A DNA stretch of 64,000 nucleotides from Planctomycetota bacterium (GCA_016714045.1 JADJNY010000008.1:186001-250000); one strand, 5' to 3'; positions 26,355 to 35,718 are shown, counted from the first letter of the stretch. Notes: generated from the letters alone by a model not told the origin. Translations and numbers: made by a program.

Positions 26355-26561
26355 ATGCCGAACCCGAAACGACGCCACTCGCGGACGCGCAAGCGCCTTC
26401 GCCGCTCCCACCATGCTCTGACGGCGACGCCCGCCAACCACTGCCCGCGCTGCGGGGCCGCGACGAAGCCGCACCGCGTGTGCGACAACTGCGGCCACTA
26501 CGGCTTCGACAAGGGTGGTCAGAAGGGTGTCGAGGTGGTCGCGAAGGAAGAGTCCGTCTGA
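26355..26561 (+). CDS. rpmF: Ribosomal protein bL32
   Basis: A 68-aa large-subunit ribosomal protein. It starts MPNPKRRHSRTRKRLRRSHH and carries a zinc-ribbon CPRC...CDNC (about residues 31-48). The order rpmF-plsX-fabH-fabD-fabG-acpP is a widely conserved bacterial arrangement tying ribosome synthesis to lipid synthesis. The plsX start lies 27 bases downstream. Confidence 0.96.
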   Translation: MPNPKRRHSRTRKRLRRSHHALTATPANHCPRCGAATKPHRVCDNCGHYGFDKGGQKGVEVVAKEESV

Positions 26562-26587
26562 CGCTGGCGTCCCAGGCCGCGCTCCCG

Positions 26588-27586
26588 ATGCAGAACAAGC
26601 GCATCGCCCTGGACGTGATGGGCGGCGATCACGCCCCGGACCAGATCGTCCGGGGCGCGCTCCAAGCCTGCGCCCGCGACGGCAAGTGGAAGCTCTCGCC
26701 CGAGCGCATCGTGCTCGTCGGCGACGAAGCGATCGTGCGTGGGCGCCTCGCGCACTTCGGCGGCGACCCCGGGTTCGTGCTGCAGCACGCCTCCCAGGTC
26801 GTCGGCATGGCGGAGTCGCCCTCCTCCGCGCTGCGGGGTAAGCCCGATTCGTCGATCGCCGTCTCGGTCGGGGCCGTGAAGAAGGGCGCCGCTGGCGCGC
26901 TCGTCAGCATGGGCAACACGGGTGCCGTCGTCGGCGCCGCGACGCTTGGTCTCGGCACGCTCGCCGGTGTGCGTCGACCCGCGATCGCGGTCACGCTGAG
27001 CCTGACCGGCAAGCCCGTCACGCTGCTCGACATGGGCGCCAACAAGGAAGCGAAGCCGCAGGACCTCGTGCAGTTCGCCGCGATGGGGTCCGTGTACATG
27101 CGCGACTGCCTCGGGGTCGAGAGCCCGCGCGTCGGCATCCTGAACATCGGCGGCGAGGCCTCGAAGGGGCCGGACGTGCTCAAGGAGGCGCACCAGCTCC
27201 TGAGCGATCCCTCGTCGAAGCTGAACTTCGTCGGCAACATCGAGGGCAACTCGATCTTCGCGTCCGCCGCCGACGTCGTCGTGACGGACGGGTTCACGGG
27301 CAACGTCGTGCTCAAGTTGATGGAGGGTTTCTCCTCCTTCCTCCTGCACCTCGTGCTCGCGGAGCTGAAGGCCCACCAGGTCGACTGGTCCGCGCAGGCG
27401 CTCGGCACGATCCAGAAGCGCATCGACTATGCCGAGTACGGCGGCGCGCTCCTGCTCGGCGTCAACGGCGTCGTGATCAAGGGCCACGGCCGCTCCGACG
27501 CGAACGCGGTTGCGAACGCCCTCGGGTTCGCAGCCCGCGCTCTCGACGCGAACGTGAACGAGCACATCGTTCGCGGGCTCGAGTAG
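26588..27586 (+). CDS. plsX: Phosphate acyltransferase PlsX
   Basis: A 332-aa peripheral membrane enzyme making acyl-phosphate from acyl-ACP for glycerophospholipid synthesis. Family motifs are LDVMGGDHAPDQIVRGAL at the N-terminus, GNTGAVVGAATLGL, DMGANKEAKPQDLVQFA and DGFTGNVVLKLMEG. Internal ATG at 26588 is preferred because the upstream open frame overlaps rpmF and lacks the family start. It is co-transcribed with rpmF and upstream of the fab genes. Confidence 0.95.
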   Translation: MQNKRIALDVMGGDHAPDQIVRGALQACARDGKWKLSPERIVLVGDEAIVRGRLAHFGGDPGFVLQHASQVVGMAESPSSALRGKPDSSIAVSVGAVKKGAAGALVSMGNTGAVVGAATLGLGTLAGVRRPAIAVTLSLTGKPVTLLDMGANKEAKPQDLVQFAAMGSVYMRDCLGVESPRVGILNIGGEASKGPDVLKEAHQLLSDPSSKLNFVGNIEGNSIFASAADVVVTDGFTGNVVLKLMEGFSSFLLHLVLAELKAHQVDWSAQALGTIQKRIDYAEYGGALLLGVNGVVIKGHGRSDANAVANALGFAARALDANVNEHIVRGLE

Positions 27587-27658
27587 CGCGACCCGCCCGC
27601 GCGCGGCCCCGCGCCAGGGAGCCGCGGCGACGAAGCGCGTTTCCAGGCGGGAGCGCGC

Positions 27659-27689
27659 TTGCTTCGGCCCGGCGCGCGACGGTTAGAAT
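27659..27689 (+). promoter_or_regulatory. Putative promoter in front of fabH
   Basis: TTGCTT (27659-27664) and TAGAAT (27684-27689) are 19 bases apart, about 60 bases before fabH. It could supply extra transcription of the fab genes independently of rpmF-plsX. Confidence 0.4.
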
Positions 27690-27747
27690 CCGCACCGGGT
27701 TCCCCGCGGGGCGCCCGCATCGATCGGCCCCCCCTGGAATCCTGCGC

Positions 27748-28737
27748 ATGACCTCACGCGTCCGTGTCGGCACCGCCGGGACCGGCTCCTACGTTCCCGA
27801 GCGCGTCGTCCCCAACTCCTGGTTCGAGTCGCAAGTCGACACGTCCGACGAGTGGATCGTCCAGCGGACGGGGATCCAGGCGCGGCGCTACGTCGCGCCC
27901 GGGGAGGCCACGTCCGACATGGCGCTGCGCGCGGCGGAGCGAGCGCTCGCCGCGGCTGGCCTGCAGGCCTCCGACCTCGACCTGATCGTCTGCGGCACGC
28001 TGACCCCCGATCACATCCTGCCCGGCACCGCCGCGCTCCTGCAGCACCGGCTCGGCGCCACCCGCTCCGGAGCGTTCGACTGCAACGCCGCGTGCACGGG
28101 CTTCATGACGGCCTTCAACACGGCGGAGGCGTTCATCGCGGCCGGACGTGCGCGCCACGTGCTCGCGATCGGCGCCGAGACGCTCTCGCGCTACGTCGAC
28201 CAGAAGGACCGCGGCTCGTGCATCCTGTTCGGCGACGGCGCCGGCGCTGCGGTGCTCTCACCCTGGGAGGACTGCCGCCAGGGCGAGGTCCTGCGCACGA
28301 TCCTCGGCGCGGACGGCTCGGGCTACGAGCACATCCACATGGTCGCGGGCGGGTCGCGCTTGCCGCCGACGGTCGAGACCGTGCAGGCCGGACAGCACTA
28401 CATCCGTGTCAACGGACGCGAAGTGTTCCGGTTCGCCGTGCAGCGCATGAGCGAGTTGATCGAGGAACTCGCGCGCGGGCACGAGTACGACGAGATCGGG
28501 CTCGTCGTCCCGCACCAGGTCAACCGACGCATCATCGACGCCGCGCTCGAGCGCCTCGGGTGGACCGACGAGAAGGTGATGGTCAACATTCAGCACTACG
28601 GGAACACGTCCGCGGCCTCGGTGCCGGTCGCGCTCGACGAAGCCGTGCGCGCCGGACGCGCGCCCAAGGACAAGCTCGTGATCATGGTGGCCTTCGGCGC
28701 CGGCCTCACATGGGGCGGGGCGCTCTTGCGCTGGTGA
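27748..28737 (+). CDS. fabH: 3-oxoacyl-ACP synthase III (KAS III)
   Basis: A 329-aa enzyme starting fatty-acid synthesis by condensing acetyl-CoA (or a branched primer) with malonyl-ACP. The thiolase-fold catalytic triad is C116 in DCNAACTGF, H256 in VPHQVNRRII and N286 in YGNTSAAS, all intact. N-terminal GTGSYVPERVVPN and the WIVQRTGIQARRY segment fit FabH. The ATG start fits the family. It is followed by fabD after 19 bases. Confidence 0.96.
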   Translation: MTSRVRVGTAGTGSYVPERVVPNSWFESQVDTSDEWIVQRTGIQARRYVAPGEATSDMALRAAERALAAAGLQASDLDLIVCGTLTPDHILPGTAALLQHRLGATRSGAFDCNAACTGFMTAFNTAEAFIAAGRARHVLAIGAETLSRYVDQKDRGSCILFGDGAGAAVLSPWEDCRQGEVLRTILGADGSGYEHIHMVAGGSRLPPTVETVQAGQHYIRVNGREVFRFAVQRMSELIEELARGHEYDEIGLVVPHQVNRRIIDAALERLGWTDEKVMVNIQHYGNTSAASVPVALDEAVRAGRAPKDKLVIMVAFGAGLTWGGALLRW

Positions 28738-28756
28738 GCGCACCCAGGAGTCGGAG

Positions 28757-29680
28757 ATGAACGAAGCGATCCTCTTTCCGGGCCAAGGGGCCCAGTTCGC
28801 CGGCATGGGCCGCGATTGGTGCGAGTTCTCGCCCGTCGCGCGCGAGACCTTCGCCGAGGCCGACCGCGTGCTCGGGTTCGCGCTCAGCCAGAAATGCTGG
28901 GACGCGGGCGAGGAGGTCAACCGGACCGACGTCGCGCAACCCGGCATCTTCACGACGAGCGTCGCGATCGTGCGCGTGCTCGAGGCGACGCAGGGACTGG
29001 ACCGCTCGAAGGCGGTGATGGTCGCCGGGCTCTCGCTCGGCGAGTACACCGCTCTGTGGGCCGCCGACTCGCTCTCGTTCGCCGACGGGCTGCGGCTCGT
29101 GCGTCTGCGCGGCGAGGCGATGCAGCGTGCGAGCGAGACCGTGAAGAGCTCGATGGTGAGCTTGATGGGGGCGACGGAGGAGCAGGCGCGCTCGCTCGCC
29201 GCCGCCGCGTCCGCGCACGGCGTCTGCCAGGTCGCGAACCTGAACGCGCCGGGGCAGATCATCGTGTCGGGGGAACTCGCGGCGCTCGATGCGCTCGAAG
29301 CCGTCGCGAAGGACCACGGTGTCCGCCGCACGCGCCGGCTCGTCGTCGCGGGCGGATTCCATTCCGAGTGCATGCGCTCGGCCGCGGAGACGCTGAAGGC
29401 GGCGCTGCGCGACGTCCGCATCGCGCCCCCGCGGGTGCCGTTCGTCAGCAACGTCACCGCGCTCCCGACGAACGACCCCGCGCGCATCCGCGAGCAACTC
29501 GCCGAGCAGGTCTGCGCGCCCGTGCTCTGGGAGCGTTCGATGCGCTGGGCGCTCGCACAGGGCATCCGGCGGTTCCTCGAACCGGGGCCTGGCGAGGTCC
29601 TGGCGGGTCTCCTCCGGAAGGTGGACGAGGGCGTCCAGGTGCGCTCCGCCGCCACCCCGAAGAGCCTCGCCGCCAGCTGA
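28757..29680 (+). CDS. fabD: Malonyl-CoA:ACP transacylase
   Basis: A 307-aa enzyme that loads malonyl groups onto the acyl carrier protein. The nucleophile is S93 in AGLSLGEYTALW, and the oxyanion-forming FPGQGAQFAGMG is at the N-terminus. The catalytic His is in GGFHSECMRSAA. A Shine-Dalgarno GGAGTCGGAG precedes the ATG. It lies between fabH and fabG as in many bacteria. Confidence 0.96.
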   Translation: MNEAILFPGQGAQFAGMGRDWCEFSPVARETFAEADRVLGFALSQKCWDAGEEVNRTDVAQPGIFTTSVAIVRVLEATQGLDRSKAVMVAGLSLGEYTALWAADSLSFADGLRLVRLRGEAMQRASETVKSSMVSLMGATEEQARSLAAAASAHGVCQVANLNAPGQIIVSGELAALDALEAVAKDHGVRRTRRLVVAGGFHSECMRSAAETLKAALRDVRIAPPRVPFVSNVTALPTNDPARIREQLAEQVCAPVLWERSMRWALAQGIRRFLEPGPGEVLAGLLRKVDEGVQVRSAATPKSLAAS

Positions 29681-29711
29681 AATCCCTCGTCCAGGCGCGG
29701 CTTCTCCCTCG

Positions 29712-29740
29712 TTGATCGCCTGGGGGGGGACCGCTATAGT
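29712..29740 (+). promoter_or_regulatory. Promoter of fabG
   Basis: TTGATC (29712-29717) and TATAGT (29735-29740) are 17 bases apart, about 60 bases before fabG. It gives the fabG-acpP-fabF part its own start. Confidence 0.55.
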
Positions 29741-29800
29741 CGCCCCGTTCCCGCTCCCGCGTGCCTCGCGCGGGAGCCGCCTCTCCGCCCCCTGCCCTCG

Positions 29801-30568
29801 ATGCCTTCGATCCCGACTCCTCACGACCCGCGCTTTCTCCAAGGCCGGGTCGCTCTCGTCACCGGTGCCTCCCGCGGCATCGGCCGAGCGATCGCCCTCC
29901 GTCTCGCCGCTCGTGGTGCCCGCGTGGCCTGCGTCGCGACCGAAGCCGGACGGGCACGCGAGGTGGCGGACCTGTGTGCGCAGCACACGGAGGGTTCCCA
30001 GGCCTACGGCTGCGATGTCGCCGACACCGCCGCCGTCCAGGCCCTCGTCGAGCAGGTGCAGAAGGAACTGGGCGGGCTCGATCTCCTCGTGAACAACGCT
30101 GGGATCACCCGTGACCAATTGCTCCTGCGCATGACCGAGGAGGACTTCGATCGCGTCATCGAGGTCAACCTCAAGGGGACCTGGAACTTCCTCAAGGCCG
30201 CGTCGCGGCCGCTGATGAAGGTCAAGGGCAAGGTGGTCAACATCACTTCGGTGGTGGGGCTCACCGGCAACGCAGGACAAGCGAACTACGCCGCCAGCAA
30301 GGCCGGGGTCGTGGGACTGACGAAGTCCCTGGCCAAGGAGCTCGCTGGACGCGGAGTCTGTGTGAACGCCATCGCGCCCGGCTTCATTGCCACCGACATG
30401 ACCGCGGCGATCGATGAGAAGGCGGCCGAAGCTCTGAAGAGCACGATCCCCCTGGGTCGGATCGGCGCCCCCGAGGATATCGCTGCCGCGGTCGAGTTCC
30501 TGGCCGGACCCGGCGGCGACTACATCACTGGCCAGACCCTGGTGATCGACGGGGGTCTCTCGCTCTGA
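29801..30568 (+). CDS. fabG: 3-oxoacyl-ACP reductase
   Basis: A 255-aa short-chain dehydrogenase that reduces beta-ketoacyl-ACP with NADPH. The cofactor loop VTGASRGIGRAIALRLA is near residue 23 and NNAGITRDQLLLRM is typical of FabG. The catalytic Ser-Tyr-Lys set includes Y163 and K167 in NYAASKAGVVGLTKSLA. The C-terminal TGQTLVIDGGLSL matches. The upstream gap contains its own promoter. Confidence 0.96.
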   Translation: MPSIPTPHDPRFLQGRVALVTGASRGIGRAIALRLAARGARVACVATEAGRAREVADLCAQHTEGSQAYGCDVADTAAVQALVEQVQKELGGLDLLVNNAGITRDQLLLRMTEEDFDRVIEVNLKGTWNFLKAASRPLMKVKGKVVNITSVVGLTGNAGQANYAASKAGVVGLTKSLAKELAGRGVCVNAIAPGFIATDMTAAIDEKAAEALKSTIPLGRIGAPEDIAAAVEFLAGPGGDYITGQTLVIDGGLSL

Positions 30569-30631
30569 GCCCCCGAGCGCCGCCGCGCGCCAGGTCCTCC
30601 CCCCACGAAAAAGCGCACCCGAAGCAGGAGC

Positions 30632-30880
30632 ATGTCACAGGTGACCAAGCCGTCCATCGAAGAACGCGTGATCAAAATCGTCTGCGACCAGATGGGGACC
30701 ACCCCCGACAAGGTCACGCGCGATACCTCCTTCATCAACGACCTCGGCGCCGACTCGCTCGACACCGTGGAACTCGTGATGGAGTTCGAGGACGAGTTCG
30801 AGATTTCCATCCCCGACGAAGACGCCGAGAAGATCCAAACGGTCGGCAACGCGATCGACTACATCCAGTCGAAGGCCTGA
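30632..30880 (+). CDS. acpP: Acyl carrier protein
   Basis: An 82-aa acidic helical protein. Serine 42 in GADSLDTVELVMEFEDEFEI is the 4'-phosphopantetheine site (DSL motif). A purine-rich GCAGGAGC sits directly before the ATG. The gene lies between fabG and fabF, the standard position. Confidence 0.97.
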   Translation: MSQVTKPSIEERVIKIVCDQMGTTPDKVTRDTSFINDLGADSLDTVELVMEFEDEFEISIPDEDAEKIQTVGNAIDYIQSKA

Positions 30881-30984
30881 TTCGAGGTTCGACCGCTGCG
30901 GACTGTGGAGGCCGTGAGACCTCCCAGCACGAGCGTGTCCGTATCGATCCGGAATCGTTCGGTCTGCCGCAACGACAGGCTCCC

Positions 30985-31967
30985 ATGCGACGAGTGGTCA
31001 TCACCGGTCTTGGAACCCTGAACGCCCTGGGCTTGGACGTCGAATCGTCCTGGTCCCGGATGCTGCGGGGAGAGAACGGCGTCGGACCGATCCGGCGCTT
31101 CGACACGGCGGAGCAGTCCGTCAAGTTCGCGGCCACGATCGAGTGGGACCCGCTGAAGCACTTCAGCACTCCGGACCTGCGCAAGCTCGATCCCTTCACG
31201 ATGTGGGCGCTCGTCGCGACGGACGAGGCGCTGCGCGACGCAGGGATCGATTCCGCGGCGGCGAGCGCCGAGGTGCGTGAGCGCTGGGGCTGCATTCTCG
31301 GCACCGGGATCGGCGGCATCACCGGCATCGAAGAGCAGCATCACGGCCTGATCGAGAAGGGCCCGCGGCGCGTCAGCCCGCACTTCGTGCCGAAGATCAT
31401 GGCCAACGCGGTCAGCGGCCAGGTGGCGATCCGTCACGGACTGCTCGGCACCTGCTTCACGACGTCGAGCGCCTGCGCTTCCGCGGGGCACGCGATGGGG
31501 ATGGCCTGGCGCGCGATCCAGTTCGACGACGCGGACATCGTGGTGACCGGCGGTTCCGAGTCGGCGACGACACCGATGTCGCTCGCAGGCTTCTCGAACA
31601 TGAAGGCGCTCTCGAGCCGGAACGACGATCCCGCGACCGCGTCGCGTCCGTTCGACAAGGACCGCGATGGCTTCGTGATGGGCGAGGGCTGTGGCGTCCT
31701 CGTCTTCGAGGAACTCGAGCACGCGCGGAAGCGCGGCGCGAAGATCTACGCCGAGGTCAAGGGCTTCGGCTCGACGGACGACGGTCACCACATCACGGCG
31801 CCGGAGGAATCCGGTCGGGGCCCCGCGCGCGCGATGCGCGAAGCGCTGCGGCACGCCAAGGTCGACCCGAAGGACGTCCAGTAGAGCTCCGCGTGCGCAA
31901 CGCGCTCTCGAACTCGCTCGGTTTCGGCGGCCACAACGTCTCCCTGTGCTTCGGCCAGGTCGACTGA
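30985..31967 (+). pseudogene. fabF: 3-oxoacyl-ACP synthase II with an internal deletion
   Basis: The first 299 codons are a good FabF N-terminal and central part, with the nucleophile C164 in TTSSACASAGHAMG and FDKDRDGFVMGEG. The frame stops at 31884 right after KVDPKDVQ, where FabF normally continues into the NAHGTST motif. Only a C-terminal tail survives: from 31893 in another frame comes VRNALSNSLGFGGHNVSLCF to a stop at 31967. About 95 codons are absent, including both active-site His (NAHGTST and KSMTGHLLGA) and the Lys. A plain point frameshift cannot explain this. It is either a real deletion or an assembly gap closed wrongly. As written, the enzyme would not condense. Confidence 0.85.
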
Positions 31968-32103
31968 CCGTCCTGCGCACCTCTCCGGGGCTTTGCGCTC
32001 CTCGCGACCCGCTACAATCCACGGGGAGCTTCCTCCCTCGGCTTCCCATCCCTTCGCTCGGCCCCACGGCCCGCCCCACGACCATCCCTACCGGAGTCTC
32101 CTC

Positions 32104-32448
32104 GTGCAACGGAAGTTCAAGCAGCTCCTGAATCAGTACAAGTTGGAAGTCTTCCACGCGACGCACGACAAGAAGAGCGCGGAAGAGATCTCCACGGAGT
32201 GCCTCAAGGCCACCGAGGACGTGCTCAAGCACAAGTTCCATTACCACTTCCACGGCCTGCCGGACGCCGGCCGCGTCGAGGTGGTCAACATGATCAACAA
32301 CTACGTGCGCGAGGCGATCCTCCCGCCCGTGATCGAGCGCATCGTTCACCGCCAGATCCTGCTCGACAAGAAGCTCGACGCGCTGTTGCGTCTGCAGGAG
32401 CAGATCCTCGAGACGCTCTCCTCGGACACGACGGCCGACAAGGGCTGA
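32104..32448 (+). CDS. Conserved-looking helical protein of unknown function, 114 aa
   Basis: A GTG-start ORF encoding VQRKFKQLLNQYKLEVFHAT and continuing with long amphipathic helices (EVVNMINNYVREAILPPVIE, LLDKKLDALLRLQEQILETL). I do not recognise a family. TACAAT at 32013-32018 is a plausible -10. The gene sits between the fatty-acid cluster and the pyrophosphorylase gene, 26 bases before the latter's start, so it may be in one transcript with it. The real start could be further upstream, since the frame is open to 31993. Confidence 0.6.
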   Translation: MQRKFKQLLNQYKLEVFHATHDKKSAEEISTECLKATEDVLKHKFHYHFHGLPDAGRVEVVNMINNYVREAILPPVIERIVHRQILLDKKLDALLRLQEQILETLSSDTTADKG

Positions 32449-32473
32449 CGCGCTGACGAGGCCACGCACGCGC

Positions 32474-33877
32474 ATGTCCGCCGCTCCCGCACCGGAGCTC
32501 CTCCAGCGCCTCGAGCGCCATGGGCAGGCGCACGTCCTGCGCCACCTTGGCGAGCTGTCCGCGCTGGAGCGGGCCCGCTTCCTTGGCGTGGTCGAGGCGC
32601 TCGACCTCCCGTTGATCGACGAACTCGCGCGCCTCGCGCGCGCGGGGGCCCAGCCCGCCGCGGTCGCGAGCTTTGCGCCTCCCGAGGTGTTCCGGCCGCG
32701 GCGCGAGGGCTCGGCGACGCCGCGCGTGCGCGAACTGCGCGAGCGTGGCGAAGAACTCCAGGCGTCGGGCGCCGTCGCCTGGTTGCTCGTCGCGGGCGGC
32801 CAGGCCTCGCGCCTCGGCTACGAGGGCCCCAAAGGAGCGTTCCCCGTCGGGCCCGTCAGCCGCCGCAGCTTGTTCGAGATCTTCGCGCGCAAGCTGCTCG
32901 CGGCGCGCGCGCGGTACGGCGTGGAGACGCCGTGGTACGTGCTCACGTCCGAGGCGAACGACGCCACGACGCGCGAGTTCTTCGCGCGCCACGGGCACTT
33001 CGGCCTCCCGCCCGACGACGTCGTGTTCTTCCGCCAGGCGATGCTGCCCGCGCTCGACGAGCAGGGGCGCATCCTCTTCGCCGCGCGCAACGAGCTCTTC
33101 CTGGCGCCGAACGGACACGGCGGCGTGCTCGCGGCGCTCGCGTCGTCGGGCGCGCTGGCCCACGCGCGCGCGCGCGGCATCCGAGTGTTCTCCTACTTCC
33201 AGGTCGACAACCCGCTCGCGCCGCCCGCGGACCCGTTGTTCCTCGGGCTCCACGCCGCGCAGGGCGCGCAGATGTCGAGCAAGGTCGTCCCGAAGCGCGA
33301 CCCCGCCGAGAAGGTGGGCGTGATCGGTCGCGCGGACGGCAAGCTGACCTGCATCGAGTACTCCGACCTGCCCAACGATCTGCGCGAGGCGCGCGACGCG
33401 CGCGGCGAGCTCGTCTTCGGCGACGGCAACATCGCGCTGCACGCGATCGACCTCGAGTTCGTCGACGCGCTGACCGCGCGCGGGTTCAAGCTCCCCTGGC
33501 ACCTCGCGCGCAAGAAGATGTCCGTGCTCGACGAGCACGGCCGGCCCGCGCAGCGCGAGGGCTTCAAGTTCGAGACCTTCGTGTTCGACGCGCTCTCGCT
33601 CGCGCGCGCCAGCGCGACGCTCGAAGTCGACCGGCGCGAAGAGTTCAGCCCGGTGAAGAACGCGGAGGGCCAGGACTCGCCCGCGACCGCGCGCGCGGAC
33701 CTCTGTCGTCTGCACGCCGGGTGGGTGCGCGCCGCGGGGTTGCCCCTGCCGCCGCCCGACGCGCACGGCCTCCATCCTGTGGAGGTCGACCCGTGCCTCG
33801 CGGAGGACGCCGAGACCTTCACGCGCCGCGCGCCGCGCGCGCCGACCTCGAGCGCCGACGGGCACCTCTACACCTGA
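32474..33877 (+). CDS. UDP-N-acetylhexosamine pyrophosphorylase (UAP1/AGX-like UDPGP family)
   Basis: A 467-aa nucleotidyltransferase. Substrate-binding motifs of the eukaryotic-type UDPGP family are clear: LLVAGGQASRLGYEGPKGAF (102-121), NGHGGVLAAL, FSYFQVDNPLAPP and EGFKFETFVFDAL. This enzyme makes UDP-sugars from UTP and a sugar 1-phosphate, likely feeding peptidoglycan or glycan synthesis. In most bacteria GlmU fills this role, so it could be an extra or replacing route, or act on another sugar. Neighbours ddl and dapB point to cell-wall metabolism. Confidence 0.85.
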   Translation: MSAAPAPELLQRLERHGQAHVLRHLGELSALERARFLGVVEALDLPLIDELARLARAGAQPAAVASFAPPEVFRPRREGSATPRVRELRERGEELQASGAVAWLLVAGGQASRLGYEGPKGAFPVGPVSRRSLFEIFARKLLAARARYGVETPWYVLTSEANDATTREFFARHGHFGLPPDDVVFFRQAMLPALDEQGRILFAARNELFLAPNGHGGVLAALASSGALAHARARGIRVFSYFQVDNPLAPPADPLFLGLHAAQGAQMSSKVVPKRDPAEKVGVIGRADGKLTCIEYSDLPNDLREARDARGELVFGDGNIALHAIDLEFVDALTARGFKLPWHLARKKMSVLDEHGRPAQREGFKFETFVFDALSLARASATLEVDRREEFSPVKNAEGQDSPATARADLCRLHAGWVRAAGLPLPPPDAHGLHPVEVDPCLAEDAETFTRRAPRAPTSSADGHLYT

Positions 33878-33907
33878 AGCCGCGCTGCCCAGGAAGCCCC
33901 GTAGCCC

Positions 33908-35011
33908 ATGAAAATGGAACTCGCGAAGCACGCACCGGCCCGCGCCACGGAGCGCCACGTCGATCGGCTCGCCACGCTCGAAGTGGCCGTGTTGATGGGG
34001 GGGACGTCGAGCGAGCGCGAGGTTTCGCTGCGCTCGGGCGAAGCGGTCGCGCGCGCGCTCGCGAGCGCACCCGAGGCCGGCGCGCCGAACGGGCCCGCGC
34101 GGGTGCGGAGCATCGAACTCGCGCCCGACGGCCGCTGGGTCCTGGACGGGCGCGGCGCGGATCCGCTCGTGGTCCTGCGCGAGCTCCAGCCGTCGACCGT
34201 GTTCTTCCTCGCGCTGCATGGCGGACGCGGCGAGGACGGCACGCTCCAGGGTTTGCTCGACGCGCTCGGCCGCATCCACACGGGTTCGGGCGTCGAAGCC
34301 TCCGCGCTCTGCATGAACAAGCACCTCACGCGCCTCGCGCTCCGCGACGCGGGCGTGCGGGTCGCGTCGGGCCGGCTCGTCACGACGGCTGCGTGGCGCG
34401 CTGATGCGGCCGCGCTCCTCCGCGAACTCGCCGCGCTCTCTTCGACCGGCTTCTCCGTCAAGCCCAACCGCGGCGGCTCGTCCGTCGCGACGTCGCTCCT
34501 CGACGGTGCGGAGGGCCTGCGCGCCGCGATCGAGACGGTGCTCGCGACCGGCGACGACGCGCTCGTCGAGGAACGGATCCGCGGCGCCGAGACGACGTGT
34601 GGCGTGCTCGGCAATCGCGGCGGCGCGTTGCGCAGTCTGACGCCGGTCGAGATCGTGCCCAAGGACGGGCGCTTCTTCGACTACCAGGAGAAGTACTCGA
34701 GCGCCGGGGCGCAGGAGTTCTGTCCGCCGCGCTCGCTCGCGCCGAAGACGGTCGCGCGCATCGGCGAGCTCGCCTTGCTCGCGCACGCGGCCGCCGGTTG
34801 CGACGGCTACTCGCGCATCGACTTCATGATCCCGCGCGACGCGAGCGGCGTGGAGGGCGAGCCCGTCGCTCTCGAGATCAACACGCTGCCGGGGATGACC
34901 GCGCGCTCGCTCCTCCCGCTCGCCGCGGGCGCGGAAGGGCTTTCGTTCCGCGCTCTGTGCGTCGAACTCGTGGCGCTCGCGCTCGACAAGGCCGCGGCGC
35001 AGCGGTCATGA
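33908..35011 (+). CDS. ddl: D-alanine--D-alanine ligase
   Basis: A 367-aa ATP-grasp ligase that makes the D-Ala-D-Ala dipeptide of peptidoglycan. Motifs are VLMGGTSSEREVSLRSGEAV, FLALHGGRGEDGTLQGLLD, KPNRGGSSVATSL and the C-terminal ALEINTLPGMTARSLLPLAA that binds metal and ATP. The N-terminus before residue 20 is not conserved, and a start at the second in-frame Met (33914) is possible. Its stop overlaps the dapB start (ATGA). Confidence 0.95.
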   Translation: MKMELAKHAPARATERHVDRLATLEVAVLMGGTSSEREVSLRSGEAVARALASAPEAGAPNGPARVRSIELAPDGRWVLDGRGADPLVVLRELQPSTVFFLALHGGRGEDGTLQGLLDALGRIHTGSGVEASALCMNKHLTRLALRDAGVRVASGRLVTTAAWRADAAALLRELAALSSTGFSVKPNRGGSSVATSLLDGAEGLRAAIETVLATGDDALVEERIRGAETTCGVLGNRGGALRSLTPVEIVPKDGRFFDYQEKYSSAGAQEFCPPRSLAPKTVARIGELALLAHAAAGCDGYSRIDFMIPRDASGVEGEPVALEINTLPGMTARSLLPLAAGAEGLSFRALCVELVALALDKAAAQRS

Positions 35012-35718
35012 GCGCGCGTCGCCGCGTCGCGGTGATCGGCGCGGAGGGGCGTCTCGGGCGCCACGCGTGCGAACTCCTCGAGTCGAGCGCCGAGTTCGAG
35101 CTCGTCGCGCGCATCGGGCGCGGCGATGCGCTCGAGGCCGCCGTCCGAGCCGCGCGGGCGGAGCTCGCATTCGAATCGACGCGCGCCGGCCTCGGCTTCG
35201 AGCACGCCGAGCGCCTACTCCGCGCGGGCGTCCGGCCGCTCGTGGCGACGAGCGGCGTCACCCCCGAGGAGAACGAGCGGCTTGACGCGCTCGCGCGGGG
35301 ACTCGGTCTCGGCGGTCTCGTCGTCCCGAACTTCAGCGTCGGCAGCTGGCTGCTCCAGCGTCTCTCCGCCGAGGCCGCGCGCTGGTTCGAGCGCGCGGAG
35401 ATCGTGGAGCTGCATCACGACAAGAAGCGCGACGCGCCCTCCGGCACGGCGCTCGAGACGGCGCGCCGCATGCGTGCCGAACGTGGCGAGGGAGCGCGCG
35501 AGGTCCCGATCCACTCGGTGCGTCTGCCCGGACTCTACGCGCACCAGGAGGTGCTCTTCGGCGCGCCGGGCGAGGTGCTCACGCTCCGCCACGACATGAG
35601 CGGTCCGGACGCGTTCGGGCCGGGCATCCTCGCGGCGCTGCGCCACGTCGCGACGGCGAGCGGCGTCGGTCGCGGGCTGGACGCGGTGTTTGCCCGCGGC
35701 GTCCCTACCGCGAACTGA
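35008..35718 (+). CDS. dapB: 4-hydroxy-tetrahydrodipicolinate reductase
   Basis: A 236-aa NAD(P)H-dependent enzyme of the lysine/diaminopimelate pathway. The N-terminal Rossmann loop is AVIGAEGRLGRHACEL. The signature ELHHDKKRDAPSGTALETA is intact, with the catalytic His/Lys region. It is somewhat shorter than E. coli DapB (273 aa), largely in the N-terminal domain. Pairing with ddl by a 4-base overlap fits a cell-wall precursor operon, as DAP is a peptidoglycan building block. Confidence 0.93.
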   Translation: MSARRRVAVIGAEGRLGRHACELLESSAEFELVARIGRGDALEAAVRAARAELAFESTRAGLGFEHAERLLRAGVRPLVATSGVTPEENERLDALARGLGLGGLVVPNFSVGSWLLQRLSAEAARWFERAEIVELHHDKKRDAPSGTALETARRMRAERGEGAREVPIHSVRLPGLYAHQEVLFGAPGEVLTLRHDMSGPDAFGPGILAALRHVATASGVGRGLDAVFARGVPTAN

